A stretch of DNA of 64,000 bases from DASRDU01 sp035560235 (GTDB lineage: Bacteria; Acidobacteriota; Blastocatellia; RBC074): assembly GCA_035560235.1 (NCBI GenBank), contig DATMAG010000071.1, forward strand, positions 21,874-85,873, given 5' to 3'. The notes below the pieces were generated by a model. That model was not told where the DNA came from. It made no database searches and saw nothing but the letters and a program-made list of their open reading frames with translations. The translations under genes and the position numbers were made by a program. Below are positions 35,620 to 44,460 of the stretch, one piece after another. Numbering within the stretch: the first letter of the stretch is position 1; each line of letters opens with the position of its first letter.

Positions 35620-36528
35620 ATGATTCACGATCACGGGAAGCTCTCGCGTCGTTCTCTGCTCAAAATGACTTCAGCGGCAGCCGGGGCCGCGATGCTCACC
35701 TCCACCGGCCTCGCGCGCGCTTCAGCCGCGCTGCTCGCTGCGCCGCAGAAGGTCGTCACCAAAGGCCGCCTCAAACAATCAGTCTGCCGCTGGTGTTACG
35801 ACTCGGGCAAAAACAAGATTCCGATGGAGGATTTTGCCAGAGCCGTCGCGGAAATGGGACTCGTCGGCATTGATCTGGTCGGCCCGGCAGACTGGCCGAT
35901 TCTGAAAAAATACGGCCTCATCAGCACGATGAATTACGGCTGCGGCTCGCTGACCGAAGGCGTCAATCACCTGGATTCGCACGACAAGGTCGAAAAACAG
36001 TTTCTCGAAACCGCTCCGCTCGTCGCAAGGGAAGGATGGAAGAACATCATCTGCTTTTCAGGCAACCGGCGCGGCATCAGCGAGGAGGAAGGCATCAGCA
36101 ACTGCGTGACCTTTTTCAAGCGCGTGGTTCCGGCGGCGGAAAAGCTCGGCGTGACGCTGCATTTCGAGTATCTCAACTCGAAGGTGGATCACAAGGACTA
36201 TCAGTTCGACCACATGAATTTCGGCGTCGAAGTGGCGAAGCGGATCAACTCACCGAACTTCAAAATCCTCTTTGACATTTATCACGTCCAGATCATGGAA
36301 GGCGACATCATCCGCTTCATCAAAAACTACCATCAGTGGATCGGCCATTACCACACGGGCGGCAACCCTGGACGGCACGAAATTGACGACACGCAGGAAC
36401 TCAATTACGCCGCCATCGCCCGCGCCATTGCCGAGACAGGTTACACCGGCTTTATGGCGCACGAATTCGTGCCGACCCGCGACCCGCTGACCTCGCTGCG
36501 CCAGGCCGTGAAGCTGTGCGACATTTAG
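35620..36528 (+). CDS. Tat-exported sugar isomerase/epimerase-like TIM barrel
   Basis: 302 residues. The twin-arginine signal LSRRSLLKMTSAAAGAAML opens the protein. The body is an AP-endonuclease-2/xylose-isomerase-like TIM barrel close to hydroxypyruvate isomerase: EMGLVGIDLVGPADWP, then metal-binding Glu in LHFEYLNSKVDHKDY, Asp/His in ILFDIYHVQIMEGD, His in IGHYHTGGNPGRHE and Glu in GFMAHEFVPTRDP. AGTTCGGAGGATTC upstream supplies the ribosome site. Exported members of this family are common in Acidobacteria and Planctomycetes; substrate unknown. Confidence 0.85.
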   Translation: MIHDHGKLSRRSLLKMTSAAAGAAMLTSTGLARASAALLAAPQKVVTKGRLKQSVCRWCYDSGKNKIPMEDFARAVAEMGLVGIDLVGPADWPILKKYGLISTMNYGCGSLTEGVNHLDSHDKVEKQFLETAPLVAREGWKNIICFSGNRRGISEEEGISNCVTFFKRVVPAAEKLGVTLHFEYLNSKVDHKDYQFDHMNFGVEVAKRINSPNFKILFDIYHVQIMEGDIIRFIKNYHQWIGHYHTGGNPGRHEIDDTQELNYAAIARAIAETGYTGFMAHEFVPTRDPLTSLRQAVKLCDI

Positions 36529-36533
36529 GAAAT

Positions 36534-36647
36534 CGCGGAAGACGCGGAACAAAACTGAACACGCTGAACAGAACCTTCGCCTGCAAGCTGCGGCTTCGTT
36601 TCTGAGTCGGACATTCCGCGTGTTCTGTTTTTTCCGCGTCTTCCGCG
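36534..36647. terminator. Long imperfect hairpin between isomerase-like gene and nth
   Basis: Left arm from 36534 and right arm 36614-36647 share CGCGGAAGACGCGGAA and GAACACGC words in inverted order, with small gaps. The left arm starts 6 nt after the upstream stop. It ends 16 nt before nth. Same general architecture as the other intergenic hairpins in the window. Confidence 0.55.
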
Positions 36648-36663
36648 TTCTCTCTGCTCTGTC

Positions 36664-37314
36664 ATGAATCAGGCTGAAGATCTGAAAAAGAAGACGCGCG
36701 AAATCATTCGCCGTCTGCGCCGCGTTTATCCTGACGCTCACTGCGCGCTCAATCACAGCAGCCCGTTTGAGCTGCTGATTGCGACCATCCTTTCGGCGCA
36801 ATGCACCGATGAGCGGGTCAACATTGTCACAGCTGATCTGTTTCGCAAGTATCGCCGTCCGGCTGATTACCTGAAGGTTTCACAGGCTGAAATTGAGCAG
36901 GACATTCGCTCGACCGGATTCTTTCGCAACAAGGCGAAATCGGTGCAGGGGACGGCGCGGATGGTTCACGAACGATTCAATGACGAGGTGCCGCAGACGA
37001 TTGAGGAACTGCTGCTGCTGCCCGGCGTCGCCCGCAAGACGGCCAATGTCGTGCTCGGCAATTCGTTCGGCAAACCTGACGGCGTGGTCGTTGACACTCA
37101 CGTTTCGCGCCTCTCGCAGCGCCTGGGCCTGACGACTGAAACGAATCCTGAAAAGATCGAACGCGATCTGAACAGCCTCGTGCCGAAAAAGGAATGGACG
37201 ATGTTCCCTCACCTGCTGATCACGCACGGTCGCCAGGTCTGCAGGGCGCTCAAACCGCAGTGCGCCGAATGCGTCCTTGAACCTCTCTGCCCGGCTTCAA
37301 CACTCAAACAGTAA
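36664..37314 (+). CDS. nth: Endonuclease III
   Basis: 216 residues. A bifunctional DNA glycosylase/AP lyase that removes oxidised pyrimidines. The helix-hairpin-helix LLLPGVARKTANVVLGN carries the catalytic Lys, VVVDTHVSRLSQRLG the catalytic Asp, and C-x6-C-x2-C-x5-C at the C-terminus (CRALKPQCAECVLEPLC) binds the 4Fe-4S cluster. All key residues are present and the length is normal. Confidence 0.95.
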   Translation: MNQAEDLKKKTREIIRRLRRVYPDAHCALNHSSPFELLIATILSAQCTDERVNIVTADLFRKYRRPADYLKVSQAEIEQDIRSTGFFRNKAKSVQGTARMVHERFNDEVPQTIEELLLLPGVARKTANVVLGNSFGKPDGVVVDTHVSRLSQRLGLTTETNPEKIERDLNSLVPKKEWTMFPHLLITHGRQVCRALKPQCAECVLEPLCPASTLKQ

Positions 37315-37315
37315 T

Positions 37316-37395
37316 GGAACGCGGATGAAACGGATGCGACGGATCAGCACAGATCAATCTGTGACTATCAGCCGCATCCGTTTCATCCGTGTTCC
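37316..37395. terminator. Long hairpin after nth
   Basis: Sequences 37316-37358 and 37359-37395 are near-complementary (GGAACGCGGATGAAACGGATG pattern against its complement), with a short central AGATC-aat-ctgt turn. It starts one base after the nth stop. In the remaining gap to 37617 I see only a doubtful 50-codon leftward frame (37412-37564). Confidence 0.6.
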
Positions 37396-37617
37396 ATTCC
37401 GATCTCTCTGTTCAGTCTTTCGCATAAAAATCCAGAAATTCGTAAGCCTGCCTCAGCCGCTGCGCACAATTCAGCCGCCATCCGGCGTGGCGAACCAATT
37501 GCATCAGCACTGGTGCAGCTTTGCATTCACAGCCTGTGAAGCGCAGCGCGCAAATGCTGAACAATCATCACAGGCAGTCAATTTTTCTGAATCGGTTTCC
37601 AGATTTTCGATCAATTT

Positions 37618-38844
37618 ATGAAAGCACAGGACAGCATCAGCCGCAGACTCATTCCTGTTTCACCTCTTCACCCCGGAATTCCGGTCAGCGGGCATCTCGC
37701 CTTTGCGCCGGTCAGGGCCGAACTGAAGCTGCGTTCAAATGCGCCGACTTCATCGCCGGTCACAACGCCGCTGCTCGCGACGGCCAGCGACCTGCGCGAA
37801 ATCGTCAAGTTTCTGCGACGGCGGCCCGACGGAGTCGGCATTGTCGAAGCGATGGAGATCAGCCGCCGTCAGACGCTCGACCCGCGCAAGATTGCGGCTT
37901 ATGAAGCGTGGGGCGTCATCACGCGTGATCGTGACCGGCTGAAGCTCAGCGACTTCGGCCAGGTGATTGCTGAATGGCTGCAACCCGACACACAGGTTTT
38001 TCGCGCTGTTCTGATCCGCGATGAACTTTACCGGCAGACGCTTGAATGGATCAGCGCGAGCGGCAGCGGCCTGGTGACGCACGGCGATGTCGCCGGTTAC
38101 TGGCAGAAACATTCTGCCGAAGCTGCCGACAAAAATAACGAACAGATCATCAAGGGAAACGTCCTCAGCTTCTTTCACCTCTGCCACGCGGCAGAGCTTG
38201 GCACACTGACCATCGGCAAGCGCGGGCAACCGGCCCGCCTGCGCGTGGATCACGAGGAGCTGCTCAACTGCCTGTCAGCCGATGCTGAAATCATTGCCGG
38301 AGAGTCGCTCGCGCAGCTTCGGCAGGCAGCAACGAAAGCAGCAGCATCCGGCTTTGCCTCGCCGCCCTCTGACGCCGCTTTGCGCGTGCTCGTCATTCAG
38401 CCCGCTCCGTCAGAAATCAGCAGCCAGGTCAGGCTCTCGCTCGAACTCGCGGAGCAGCAATGCCTGCTCACCACGCGCTCGGAAACAGCCGGAGTGCCAA
38501 TCAGCGAATCGCTCTCAGCCACGATGCGCACCGCCGACGCCGCCATCATCATCATCAGTGACAGCGACTGCGCGACCGATGAATCCGGCAATCTCATCCT
38601 GCGTTCGCCAGTGCTGTTTGAAATCAGCGCCGCCTGCGTGCTTTACGCCCGCCGGGTGCTGCTGCTCTGTGATCGCCGCGTGAAACTGCCCGACAGTCTG
38701 ACCGCGCTCAGCCGCTGCGATTTCGACAGCGCACAGTTAAGCTGGGAAGCCGGGCTGAACCTGCTCAAAGCCATCAGAGATTTGAAAAACGGCCTGCCCG
38801 CTCAGTCAGCCTTTCAGACCGCAACTTCTGTTCTGCTTCAGTAA
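37618..38844 (+). CDS. Winged-helix plus C-terminal TIR-like domain protein
   Basis: 408 residues, not a named family I can identify. Residues ~55-225 are helical with two winged-helix-like units (LREIVKFLRRRPDGVGIVEA; and KGNVLSFFHLCHAAELGTL, a pattern seen in DUF5343-like or AAA-associated helix modules). Residues ~256-395 resemble the nucleotide-binding TIR-like domain (PF10137/CAP12 type): RVLVIQP start, DAAIIIISDSD strand, SPVLFEISAACVLYARRVLLL with Glu335 where the family has a conserved Glu, then VKLPDSLTAL and a WEAGLNLLKAI helix. Such domains are NAD-degrading or nucleotide-sensing effectors in CBASS/Pycsar-type defence. No cyclase neighbour is present. Confidence 0.6.
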   Translation: MKAQDSISRRLIPVSPLHPGIPVSGHLAFAPVRAELKLRSNAPTSSPVTTPLLATASDLREIVKFLRRRPDGVGIVEAMEISRRQTLDPRKIAAYEAWGVITRDRDRLKLSDFGQVIAEWLQPDTQVFRAVLIRDELYRQTLEWISASGSGLVTHGDVAGYWQKHSAEAADKNNEQIIKGNVLSFFHLCHAAELGTLTIGKRGQPARLRVDHEELLNCLSADAEIIAGESLAQLRQAATKAAASGFASPPSDAALRVLVIQPAPSEISSQVRLSLELAEQQCLLTTRSETAGVPISESLSATMRTADAAIIIISDSDCATDESGNLILRSPVLFEISAACVLYARRVLLLCDRRVKLPDSLTALSRCDFDSAQLSWEAGLNLLKAIRDLKNGLPAQSAFQTATSVLLQ

Positions 38845-38894
38845 AATGAATTCGTTACTACGGGGGTGCGGCCCGGTTTATCTCAGGCCCCGCA

Positions 38895-39058
38895 GTTCAA
38901 TAACACAGCGCCGACAATGGCGGGATTTGATACGAATGTCAGGGAAGGCAGCGACCGGGCCGGTTCAATAACACAGCCCCGACAGGGGCGGAATTCAATA
39001 GCCGGGGATGCTTCACCCCCGGTACGGAATGAACGAAACGGAGCAGCCCTGAAAGGGC
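38895..39058. repeat. Cluster of REP-like palindromic repeats
   Basis: Two direct copies of a 29-bp unit (38895-38923 and 38963-38991) begin GTTCAATAACACAGC and differ at three or four positions. They are followed by ATTCAATAGCCGGGG with the hairpin 39002-39022 (CCGGGG-atgcttca-CCCCGG type) and the small palindrome GCCCTgaaAGGGC (39046-39058). The same TTCAATA plus G-rich hairpin pattern occurs at 1825-1860. The cluster lies between convergent genes. Confidence 0.7.
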
Positions 39059-39080
39059 GTCAGCAATTCGGCTCATTGCT

Positions 39081-39593
39081 TCAGGCGGCTTTCTGCAAAC
39101 GGCGGGCAAGCTGTTCGAGTTCATGCAGGTAAGCGTCGGCTTCCGCGCTGCCTTCGGCGGGCGACCAGGGCGCGAAGTTTTTGGCTGACTCTTCGACGTA
39201 ACCACCTGCCGGGTGGCCTTTGACTTCGTAAATCACCGTGTCCTGGAGTGCGACCAGCGTATGCCAGATATGCGGGGCGATATCCATGCCGAACTGTCCG
39301 GCTGTGACATCAAAGATGCAGCTTTCAGCTTCGATCACGCTTCCAGTTTCATCAAAGATCAGCAGCGCCAGGCGCCCGCGCAGCACAATGAAGCCTTCGC
39401 TGTTGTGTTCGTTCACATGCCGGTGCGGGCGCACATAGGTTCCCACTTTGAGCGCATTGAGCATGCGGTGGCAATGTTCGTGGTCGCCTGAATGCAGGCG
39501 CAGAATCGTCCGGCGGCGCGGTGAATCAGCCGCCCGGCAGAGCAGGTCATCAAGCAGTTGAGCGTCAATGCGCTGAATCCTTCGTTCGTTCAT
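39081..39593 (-). CDS. wbuC: WbuC-family cupin metalloprotein
   Basis: 170 residues. The cupin core has HRMLNALKVGTYVRPHRHVNEH with metal-binding His/Glu, GFIVLRGRLALLIFDETG, and APHIWHTLVAL, ending FAPWSPAEGS near the C-terminus, all signature segments of TIGR04366 (WbuC), first named in O-antigen gene clusters. Function is not established. ATG 39593 was chosen over the open frame to 39938, which would run over the agmatinase gene. It is divergent from that gene with a 97-bp shared promoter gap. Confidence 0.87.
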   Translation of the reverse strand: MNERRIQRIDAQLLDDLLCRAADSPRRRTILRLHSGDHEHCHRMLNALKVGTYVRPHRHVNEHNSEGFIVLRGRLALLIFDETGSVIEAESCIFDVTAGQFGMDIAPHIWHTLVALQDTVIYEVKGHPAGGYVEESAKNFAPWSPAEGSAEADAYLHELEQLARRLQKAA

Positions 39594-39690
39594 AGCCGGT
39601 GAATCTAAGGCGTCCTTGTCTTTTCTGCAACGAGTGATGAAAATTCCGGGCACATCGTCCGCAGTCTCTGACGAATCCGGAGAAAATGCG

Positions 39691-40533
39691 ATGAAACTTG
39701 CAGGAATCAGCGCGGGCAGCGCCGCCGTAGTGGGTTTTCCCTTCGATGCCTTTTCGTCGTTTCTGCACGGCGCGGCTGAAGCGCCGCCTGTCATTCGTGA
39801 AGCCTTTCTGTCGCCGTCCTCAAACCTGTGGACTGAAACGGGGCTGAACCTTGAAGGCGAAGGCGTGTATGCCCTGCTCGGTGACGTGCAGATCGAAGAC
39901 ACAGGACGGGCCTTTGCCGTGATTGAATCAACCATCACGCAACTGCTCGCGCACCGGCTCAGACCGGTTTCGCTTGGCGGCGATCATTCGATTACTTATC
40001 CGATTCTGCGCGCACTGGCGAAGCGGCATCGCCCGCTCACGATTCTGCATTTCGATGCGCACCCTGATTTATATGATGAATTCGACGGCAACCGTTACTC
40101 GCACGCCTGCCCGTTTGCGCGAATTATGGAAGACGGGCTGGCGGCGCGACTCGTGCAGGTCGGCATCAGAACGATGAACGATCACCTGCGCCGACAGATT
40201 GAACGCTTCGGCGTCGAAGTCATCGAAATGCGCCACCTCAGCCGGGCCGCTCAACTGAGCTTTGACACGCCGGTCTATCTTTCATTCGATCTGGACTGCC
40301 TCGATCCGGCCTTTGCGCCGGGCGTGTCGCATCACGAAGCCGGAGGGCTTTCGACCAGAGAAGCCATCAGTATTCTGCACTCGGTCACAGCGCCGGTCGT
40401 CGGCGCAGACCTGGTTGAATTCAATCCGCGCCGCGACGTGCAGGGCATCACTGCCACAGCCTGCGGGCGACTCCTGAAGGAAATCATCGGCCTTATTCAT
40501 CTCAACGACGATGCCCGAAAAACTGCCGCCTGA
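39691..40533 (+). CDS. speB: Agmatinase/arginase-family ureohydrolase
   Basis: 280 residues. The manganese-binding motifs are complete: SLGGDHSITYP, LHFDAHPDLYD and LSFDLDCLDPAFAPGVSHHE. Agmatinase hydrolyses agmatine to putrescine and urea; the DAHPD and SFDLDCLDPAFAPG forms favour agmatinase-like over true arginase, but formiminoglutamase-type activity is not excluded. ATG 39691 has GGAGAA upstream; the ORF could extend to 39616. Its 3' end overlaps the next gene by 23 nt. Confidence 0.82.
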   Translation: MKLAGISAGSAAVVGFPFDAFSSFLHGAAEAPPVIREAFLSPSSNLWTETGLNLEGEGVYALLGDVQIEDTGRAFAVIESTITQLLAHRLRPVSLGGDHSITYPILRALAKRHRPLTILHFDAHPDLYDEFDGNRYSHACPFARIMEDGLAARLVQVGIRTMNDHLRRQIERFGVEVIEMRHLSRAAQLSFDTPVYLSFDLDCLDPAFAPGVSHHEAGGLSTREAISILHSVTAPVVGADLVEFNPRRDVQGITATACGRLLKEIIGLIHLNDDARKTAA

Positions 40534-41338
40534 AATCGAAAATTACCGTGACCACACTTGGCAGCGCGACCCGACGCAGCGCGTCGAAACCGTGCAGCAG
40601 GCCGAAGCCTTCATTGAACGCGTCGGGTTCTGCGCCACGCTCACCGATGCGCGACAGCCCGGCCCTTCGCTTTATGTCGCAGTCTGCGGGCGGCGCGATG
40701 CGGTGATGCCGCGCAACGTGCAGAAAGACCCCGAAGCCTCAGCCGCGTGGGTGCTCAAGGATGAACTCGTGCAGCGCGGGCGGGTTTATTACGGCAAGCT
40801 GGCGCGGGGCCGCGCGATGTTTTTAGCGCCGCGTATGGTCGCGCCGTTCTTTTCAGTGTGGGGCGTCAGCCGCCGTCAGGAGAAAAGCCGTTTGAGCAGG
40901 CCTGCGCAGGCGATTCTGAAAGTGCTGCGCAGGGAATGGGAGATGGCTTCGAGCGACCTGCGCCAGGAAGCGGGCATTGCTGATCGCAAGGTCTTCAATC
41001 AGGCGATGGATGAACTGCAGGCGGCGATGATCGTGATTCCGAGCGAAGTGGTTTACGTGCCGAAATTCACCTACATCTGGATGCTCGCTGAAGCGCGGTT
41101 TGCTGAACAGCTCAAAGTGCAGCCGGTGGGCGAGGCGCAGCGTGAGATTGCGCGCTGCTTTCTGGAAGGCGCGGGGCTGACGGTGCCGGGCGAACTCGCC
41201 AGAGTCACGGGCCTGTCGCGGCCCGAAGCGGGACTCGGCAACCGGGCGCTCGTGGCTGAAGGTTTCGCCGTTTCGCCTTCACGCGGCACTTATCATCTGG
41301 CCGATCTTGAGCAGCGGTGCCGGGCGCTGGAACGGTAA
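40511..41338 (+). CDS. AlkZ-related (YcaQ-like) protein
   Basis: 275 residues. The N-terminal half matches the AlkZ-related group: QAEAFIERVGFCATL, a DPEASAAWVLKDEL segment, then RVYYGKLARGRAMFLAPRM. The middle and C-terminus contain winged-helix-like units (ILKVLRREWEMASSDLRQEAG). Relatives of YcaQ/AlkZ excise bulky or cross-linked bases, but this subgroup lacks proven activity. It starts inside speB, suggesting translational coupling. Confidence 0.65.
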   Translation: MPEKLPPEIENYRDHTWQRDPTQRVETVQQAEAFIERVGFCATLTDARQPGPSLYVAVCGRRDAVMPRNVQKDPEASAAWVLKDELVQRGRVYYGKLARGRAMFLAPRMVAPFFSVWGVSRRQEKSRLSRPAQAILKVLRREWEMASSDLRQEAGIADRKVFNQAMDELQAAMIVIPSEVVYVPKFTYIWMLAEARFAEQLKVQPVGEAQREIARCFLEGAGLTVPGELARVTGLSRPEAGLGNRALVAEGFAVSPSRGTYHLADLEQRCRALER

Positions 41339-41688
41339 GCCATGATGTCCGGCAAAACCCGAAGGGCTGATTTTTTAATTCAGCGTTAAGTATTCCTGGC
41401 TGATCTGTTAAGATCAGGTTGTTGTTGTCAGCAGTCACCAGTCATTTGTCCCGAGGCTCCGTAAGGAATCCGGGCAGGATCTGACCGACAGATTCAGACT
41501 CTGCAGATCAGGACAGACTGTGAAGACCTGATTTTCGCCTGCACAATTCACGCACTGAATCCCCCTGTCCGGTTTGCCGGATTCTGTAAGCTCCGGTTCC
41601 CCAGCCCCTGAATCATTCTGACCTGTTGTTTCCCGAAACCGTTTCAGCTTCTGCCCCGACAGAAACTGAAACGACCTGGATCTCACTC
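41339..41688. other. Intergenic region upstream of hybrid kinase
   Basis: No ORF I can support. Two small palindromes are visible: GCTGA-ttttttaat-TCAGC (41366-41384), which may end the upstream transcript, and CTGATC-tgttaa-GATCAG (41400-41417), a possible operator. A TTG at 41626 is an alternative start for the kinase gene. Confidence 0.4.
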
Positions 41689-44421
41689 ATGCGCGACTCT
41701 GAGCTGCTTTCGAATGAAGGATTCTCGCTGCTGGCGCGGCACGCGCTTGACCGCTGCGCCGACGCGGTCTATTTCATTCAGCCGGATGCGGGCATCTGCT
41801 GGGCGAGTCAGACGGCCTGCCGGATGCTCGGCTACACTTCCGAGGAACTGCTCAGTCTCAGCGTTTACGACATTGATCCCTTATGGTCAAAGGAACAGTG
41901 GCCGACGCAATGGACTGCGCTGCGGCAGCGCGGATGGGGCATTGCCGAGTCGCTGCATCGCACCAGGGACGGCAGACTGATTCCGGTCGAGATCAGCGCC
42001 AGTTATGTCGAATCAGGTGGCAGGGCCTTCAGTTGCGCCTTCGTCCGTGACATTTCCGAACGTCGGCAGGCCGAAGAAGCGCGGCTCGCTGAGCATGTCT
42101 TTCGCCACTCGATCATTGAAAACATGGCTGAAGGCCTGTGCGTCTGTCATGAAATAACCGACTTCCCCTTTGTCAGATTCACGGTCTGGAACAACCGAAT
42201 GACCGAAATCACCGGCTACAGTCTGGAAGAGATCAACCGGCTCGGCTGGTATCAGACCCTGTATCCCGATCCTGAATTGCAGGCGCGCGCCATCGAGCGA
42301 ATGCAAACCATGCGGCTCGGCGACGACCTGCACGCTGAAGCCTGGGAGATCACCCGCGCCGACGGCGAAAAGCGCATCCTCAGAATCACCACCTCAGTTC
42401 TCAGGACAATTGACGGAGTCGCGCACGTGATGGCGCTGATGGATGACATTACCGAACGGCAGCGGGCCGAAGATGCGCTGCGCGAAAACGAGGAGCGGTT
42501 CCGCGCCACCTTCGAGCAGGCTGCCGTCGGCATGACGCACCTCGGCCTGGACGGCAGATTCCTGCTGGTCAATCAGAAGCTCTGTGAGTTTCTTGGTTAT
42601 TCAAGAGAGGAACTGCTGACGCGAACTTTCCAGGAACTGACCTGGCCTGAAGATCTCGCCGCCAATCTGACGCAGCTTCGCCGGGTTCTCGCCGGAGAGA
42701 TTCAGACCTTTTCGATGGAGCAGCGCTACATTCGCAGTGATGGATCGCTCGTCTGGGCGAACCTGACTGTGTCGCTCGTCCGCGACGAGGCCGGGCAGCC
42801 CGGATACTTCGTTTCGGTCGTGCAGGACATCACCTGGCGCAAACTGGCCGAAGAGAATCTGAAACGGAATCAGGAGATGCTGGCCAACGCCGAAGCCCTG
42901 GCGCACGCCGGCAGCTTCGAGTGGGATCTGGTCAGCAACCGGGTGACGTGGTCAGACGAGATGTACCGGATTTATGGCCAGTCGCCCGCTCAGTTTGTGC
43001 CCACCTTCGAGGCCTTTCTGAACTGCGTTCACCCGGATGACCAGCAAGTTATTCATCAGGCGATTCAGGATGCCCTGAGCGGCAGGAGGTCATTCGAAAT
43101 GGAGGAAAGAATCATCCGCCCCGACGGCGCGACGCGAGTGCTGGCGACCAGAGGAGTCGCGCACTTCAATCAGCACAACTCGCCGGTCAGGCTGATCGGC
43201 ATCTGCCAGGACATCACCGAACGCAAGCTCGCTGAAGCGGCGCTCGCGGAAAGCGAGGAGCAGTTGCGCCAGGCGCAGAAGATGGAAGCCGTCGGCAGGC
43301 TGGCCGGTGGCATCGCGCACGATTTCAACAACCTGCTCACAGCCATCACCGGGTACAGCGTCCTGCTGCTGAAAAAGCTCGGTGACGACAGTCCGCTCCG
43401 CCGCGAGATCGAGGAGATTCACGCGGCCAGCGAACGCGCCTCCACGCTGACCCGGCAGCTGCTCGCCTTCAGCCGCAAACAGATTCTGCAGCCGCAGGTG
43501 CTTGACCTCAACTATATCGTCACGGACATTGAACAGATGCTGCGCCGCCTGATCGGTGAGGATATTGAACTGATTATCCGCTGTGCGCCGGGACTGCGGG
43601 CAGTCAGGGCTGATCCGGGTCAGATCGAACAGGTTCTCATCAACCTCGCGGTCAACTCTCGCGACGCCATGCCTCAGGGCGGCACGCTGACAATTGAAAC
43701 TGCGAACTGTGACCCCGAAGAGAAACCCGGCATCCCTGCTCAACCCACGCGCGCTGTTCGCCTGACCGTCACCGATACCGGCTGCGGCATGGACGCCGAA
43801 ACGCAGTCGCGCATCTTCGAGCCGTTCTTTACGACCAGGGAACCGGGCAAGGGCACCGGCCTCGGCCTCTCGACCGTTTACGGCATCATCGAGCAGAGCG
43901 GCGGGCGCATTACCGTCCAGAGCGCGCCGGGACAGGGAGCGACTTTCACCATCTTTCTGCCAGCCATTGAGGAGGCGGAAGAAGCGCTGAAGGTTACGCC
44001 TGAAACGGCTGATCTGCCGGGCGGCACCGAAACCATTCTGCTGGTCGAAGATGAAGAGATGGTGCGCCGCCTTGTCAGTCAGTCGCTCCGGCTGGTCGGT
44101 TATCACGTACTCGAAGCGGGCAGCGGCCCGCAGGCGCTGGAACTGTGCCGTCAGTACAATGGCCCGCTGCACCTGCTGCTGACCGATGTGGTCATGCCGC
44201 AGATGAGCGGGCGTGAACTGGCCGAAGAATTGAAACGCAGTCACCAGCAGCTCAAACTGCTCTTTATGTCCGGTTACACTGAAGACCGCATCGTCACACA
44301 CGGCCTCTCAGTCTCACCGCTCAGCCTGCTGCAAAAGCCGTTCACTCCCGAAACCCTCGCCCGCCGCGTGCGCGAAGTGCTCGATGAACCGGAAGCCGGA
44401 ATGCCAGCCGCAATCGCCTGA
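41689..44421 (+). CDS. Four-PAS hybrid sensor histidine kinase
   Basis: About 910 residues (931 from the in-frame TTG 41626). Four PAS domains in series occupy roughly residues 15-530, each ending in a VQDITWRKLAEE-type PAC segment. There is no membrane segment, so it is a cytoplasmic sensor. The HisKA box AGGIAHDFNNLLTAITGYS holds the phospho-His near residue 544. The ATPase domain shows VNSRDAMPQGG, DTGCGMD and GKGTGLGLSTVYGI. A receiver domain follows (LLVEDEEMVRRL, phospho-Asp in LLTDVVMPQMSG, FMSGYTEDRIV). The next gene, convergent, is a lone receiver protein that may share this pathway. Signal unknown. Confidence 0.92.
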   Translation: MRDSELLSNEGFSLLARHALDRCADAVYFIQPDAGICWASQTACRMLGYTSEELLSLSVYDIDPLWSKEQWPTQWTALRQRGWGIAESLHRTRDGRLIPVEISASYVESGGRAFSCAFVRDISERRQAEEARLAEHVFRHSIIENMAEGLCVCHEITDFPFVRFTVWNNRMTEITGYSLEEINRLGWYQTLYPDPELQARAIERMQTMRLGDDLHAEAWEITRADGEKRILRITTSVLRTIDGVAHVMALMDDITERQRAEDALRENEERFRATFEQAAVGMTHLGLDGRFLLVNQKLCEFLGYSREELLTRTFQELTWPEDLAANLTQLRRVLAGEIQTFSMEQRYIRSDGSLVWANLTVSLVRDEAGQPGYFVSVVQDITWRKLAEENLKRNQEMLANAEALAHAGSFEWDLVSNRVTWSDEMYRIYGQSPAQFVPTFEAFLNCVHPDDQQVIHQAIQDALSGRRSFEMEERIIRPDGATRVLATRGVAHFNQHNSPVRLIGICQDITERKLAEAALAESEEQLRQAQKMEAVGRLAGGIAHDFNNLLTAITGYSVLLLKKLGDDSPLRREIEEIHAASERASTLTRQLLAFSRKQILQPQVLDLNYIVTDIEQMLRRLIGEDIELIIRCAPGLRAVRADPGQIEQVLINLAVNSRDAMPQGGTLTIETANCDPEEKPGIPAQPTRAVRLTVTDTGCGMDAETQSRIFEPFFTTREPGKGTGLGLSTVYGIIEQSGGRITVQSAPGQGATFTIFLPAIEEAEEALKVTPETADLPGGTETILLVEDEEMVRRLVSQSLRLVGYHVLEAGSGPQALELCRQYNGPLHLLLTDVVMPQMSGRELAEELKRSHQQLKLLFMSGYTEDRIVTHGLSVSPLSLLQKPFTPETLARRVREVLDEPEAGMPAAIA

Positions 44422-44460
44422 GCCTGCCGTGAAGCCCGCTCAATGAATGCCGCTGTGTGT

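Noticed and set aside
37412..37564. A 50-codon leftward frame (TTG start) ending in a protein-like helix, LRQAYEFLDFYAKD
   Set aside because: No ribosome site or family match, TTG start only, and it lies in a repeat-rich gap. It could be a remnant but is not strong enough to list.
39594..39938. N-terminal extension of the WbuC frame
   Set aside because: The extra 115 residues are Ser/Pro/Arg-rich antisense to the agmatinase gene; ATG 39593 is where the WbuC family begins.
43090..44301. 403-codon leftward ORF inside the hybrid kinase gene
   Set aside because: Antisense shadow; the rightward frame has complete HisKA, ATPase and receiver motifs.
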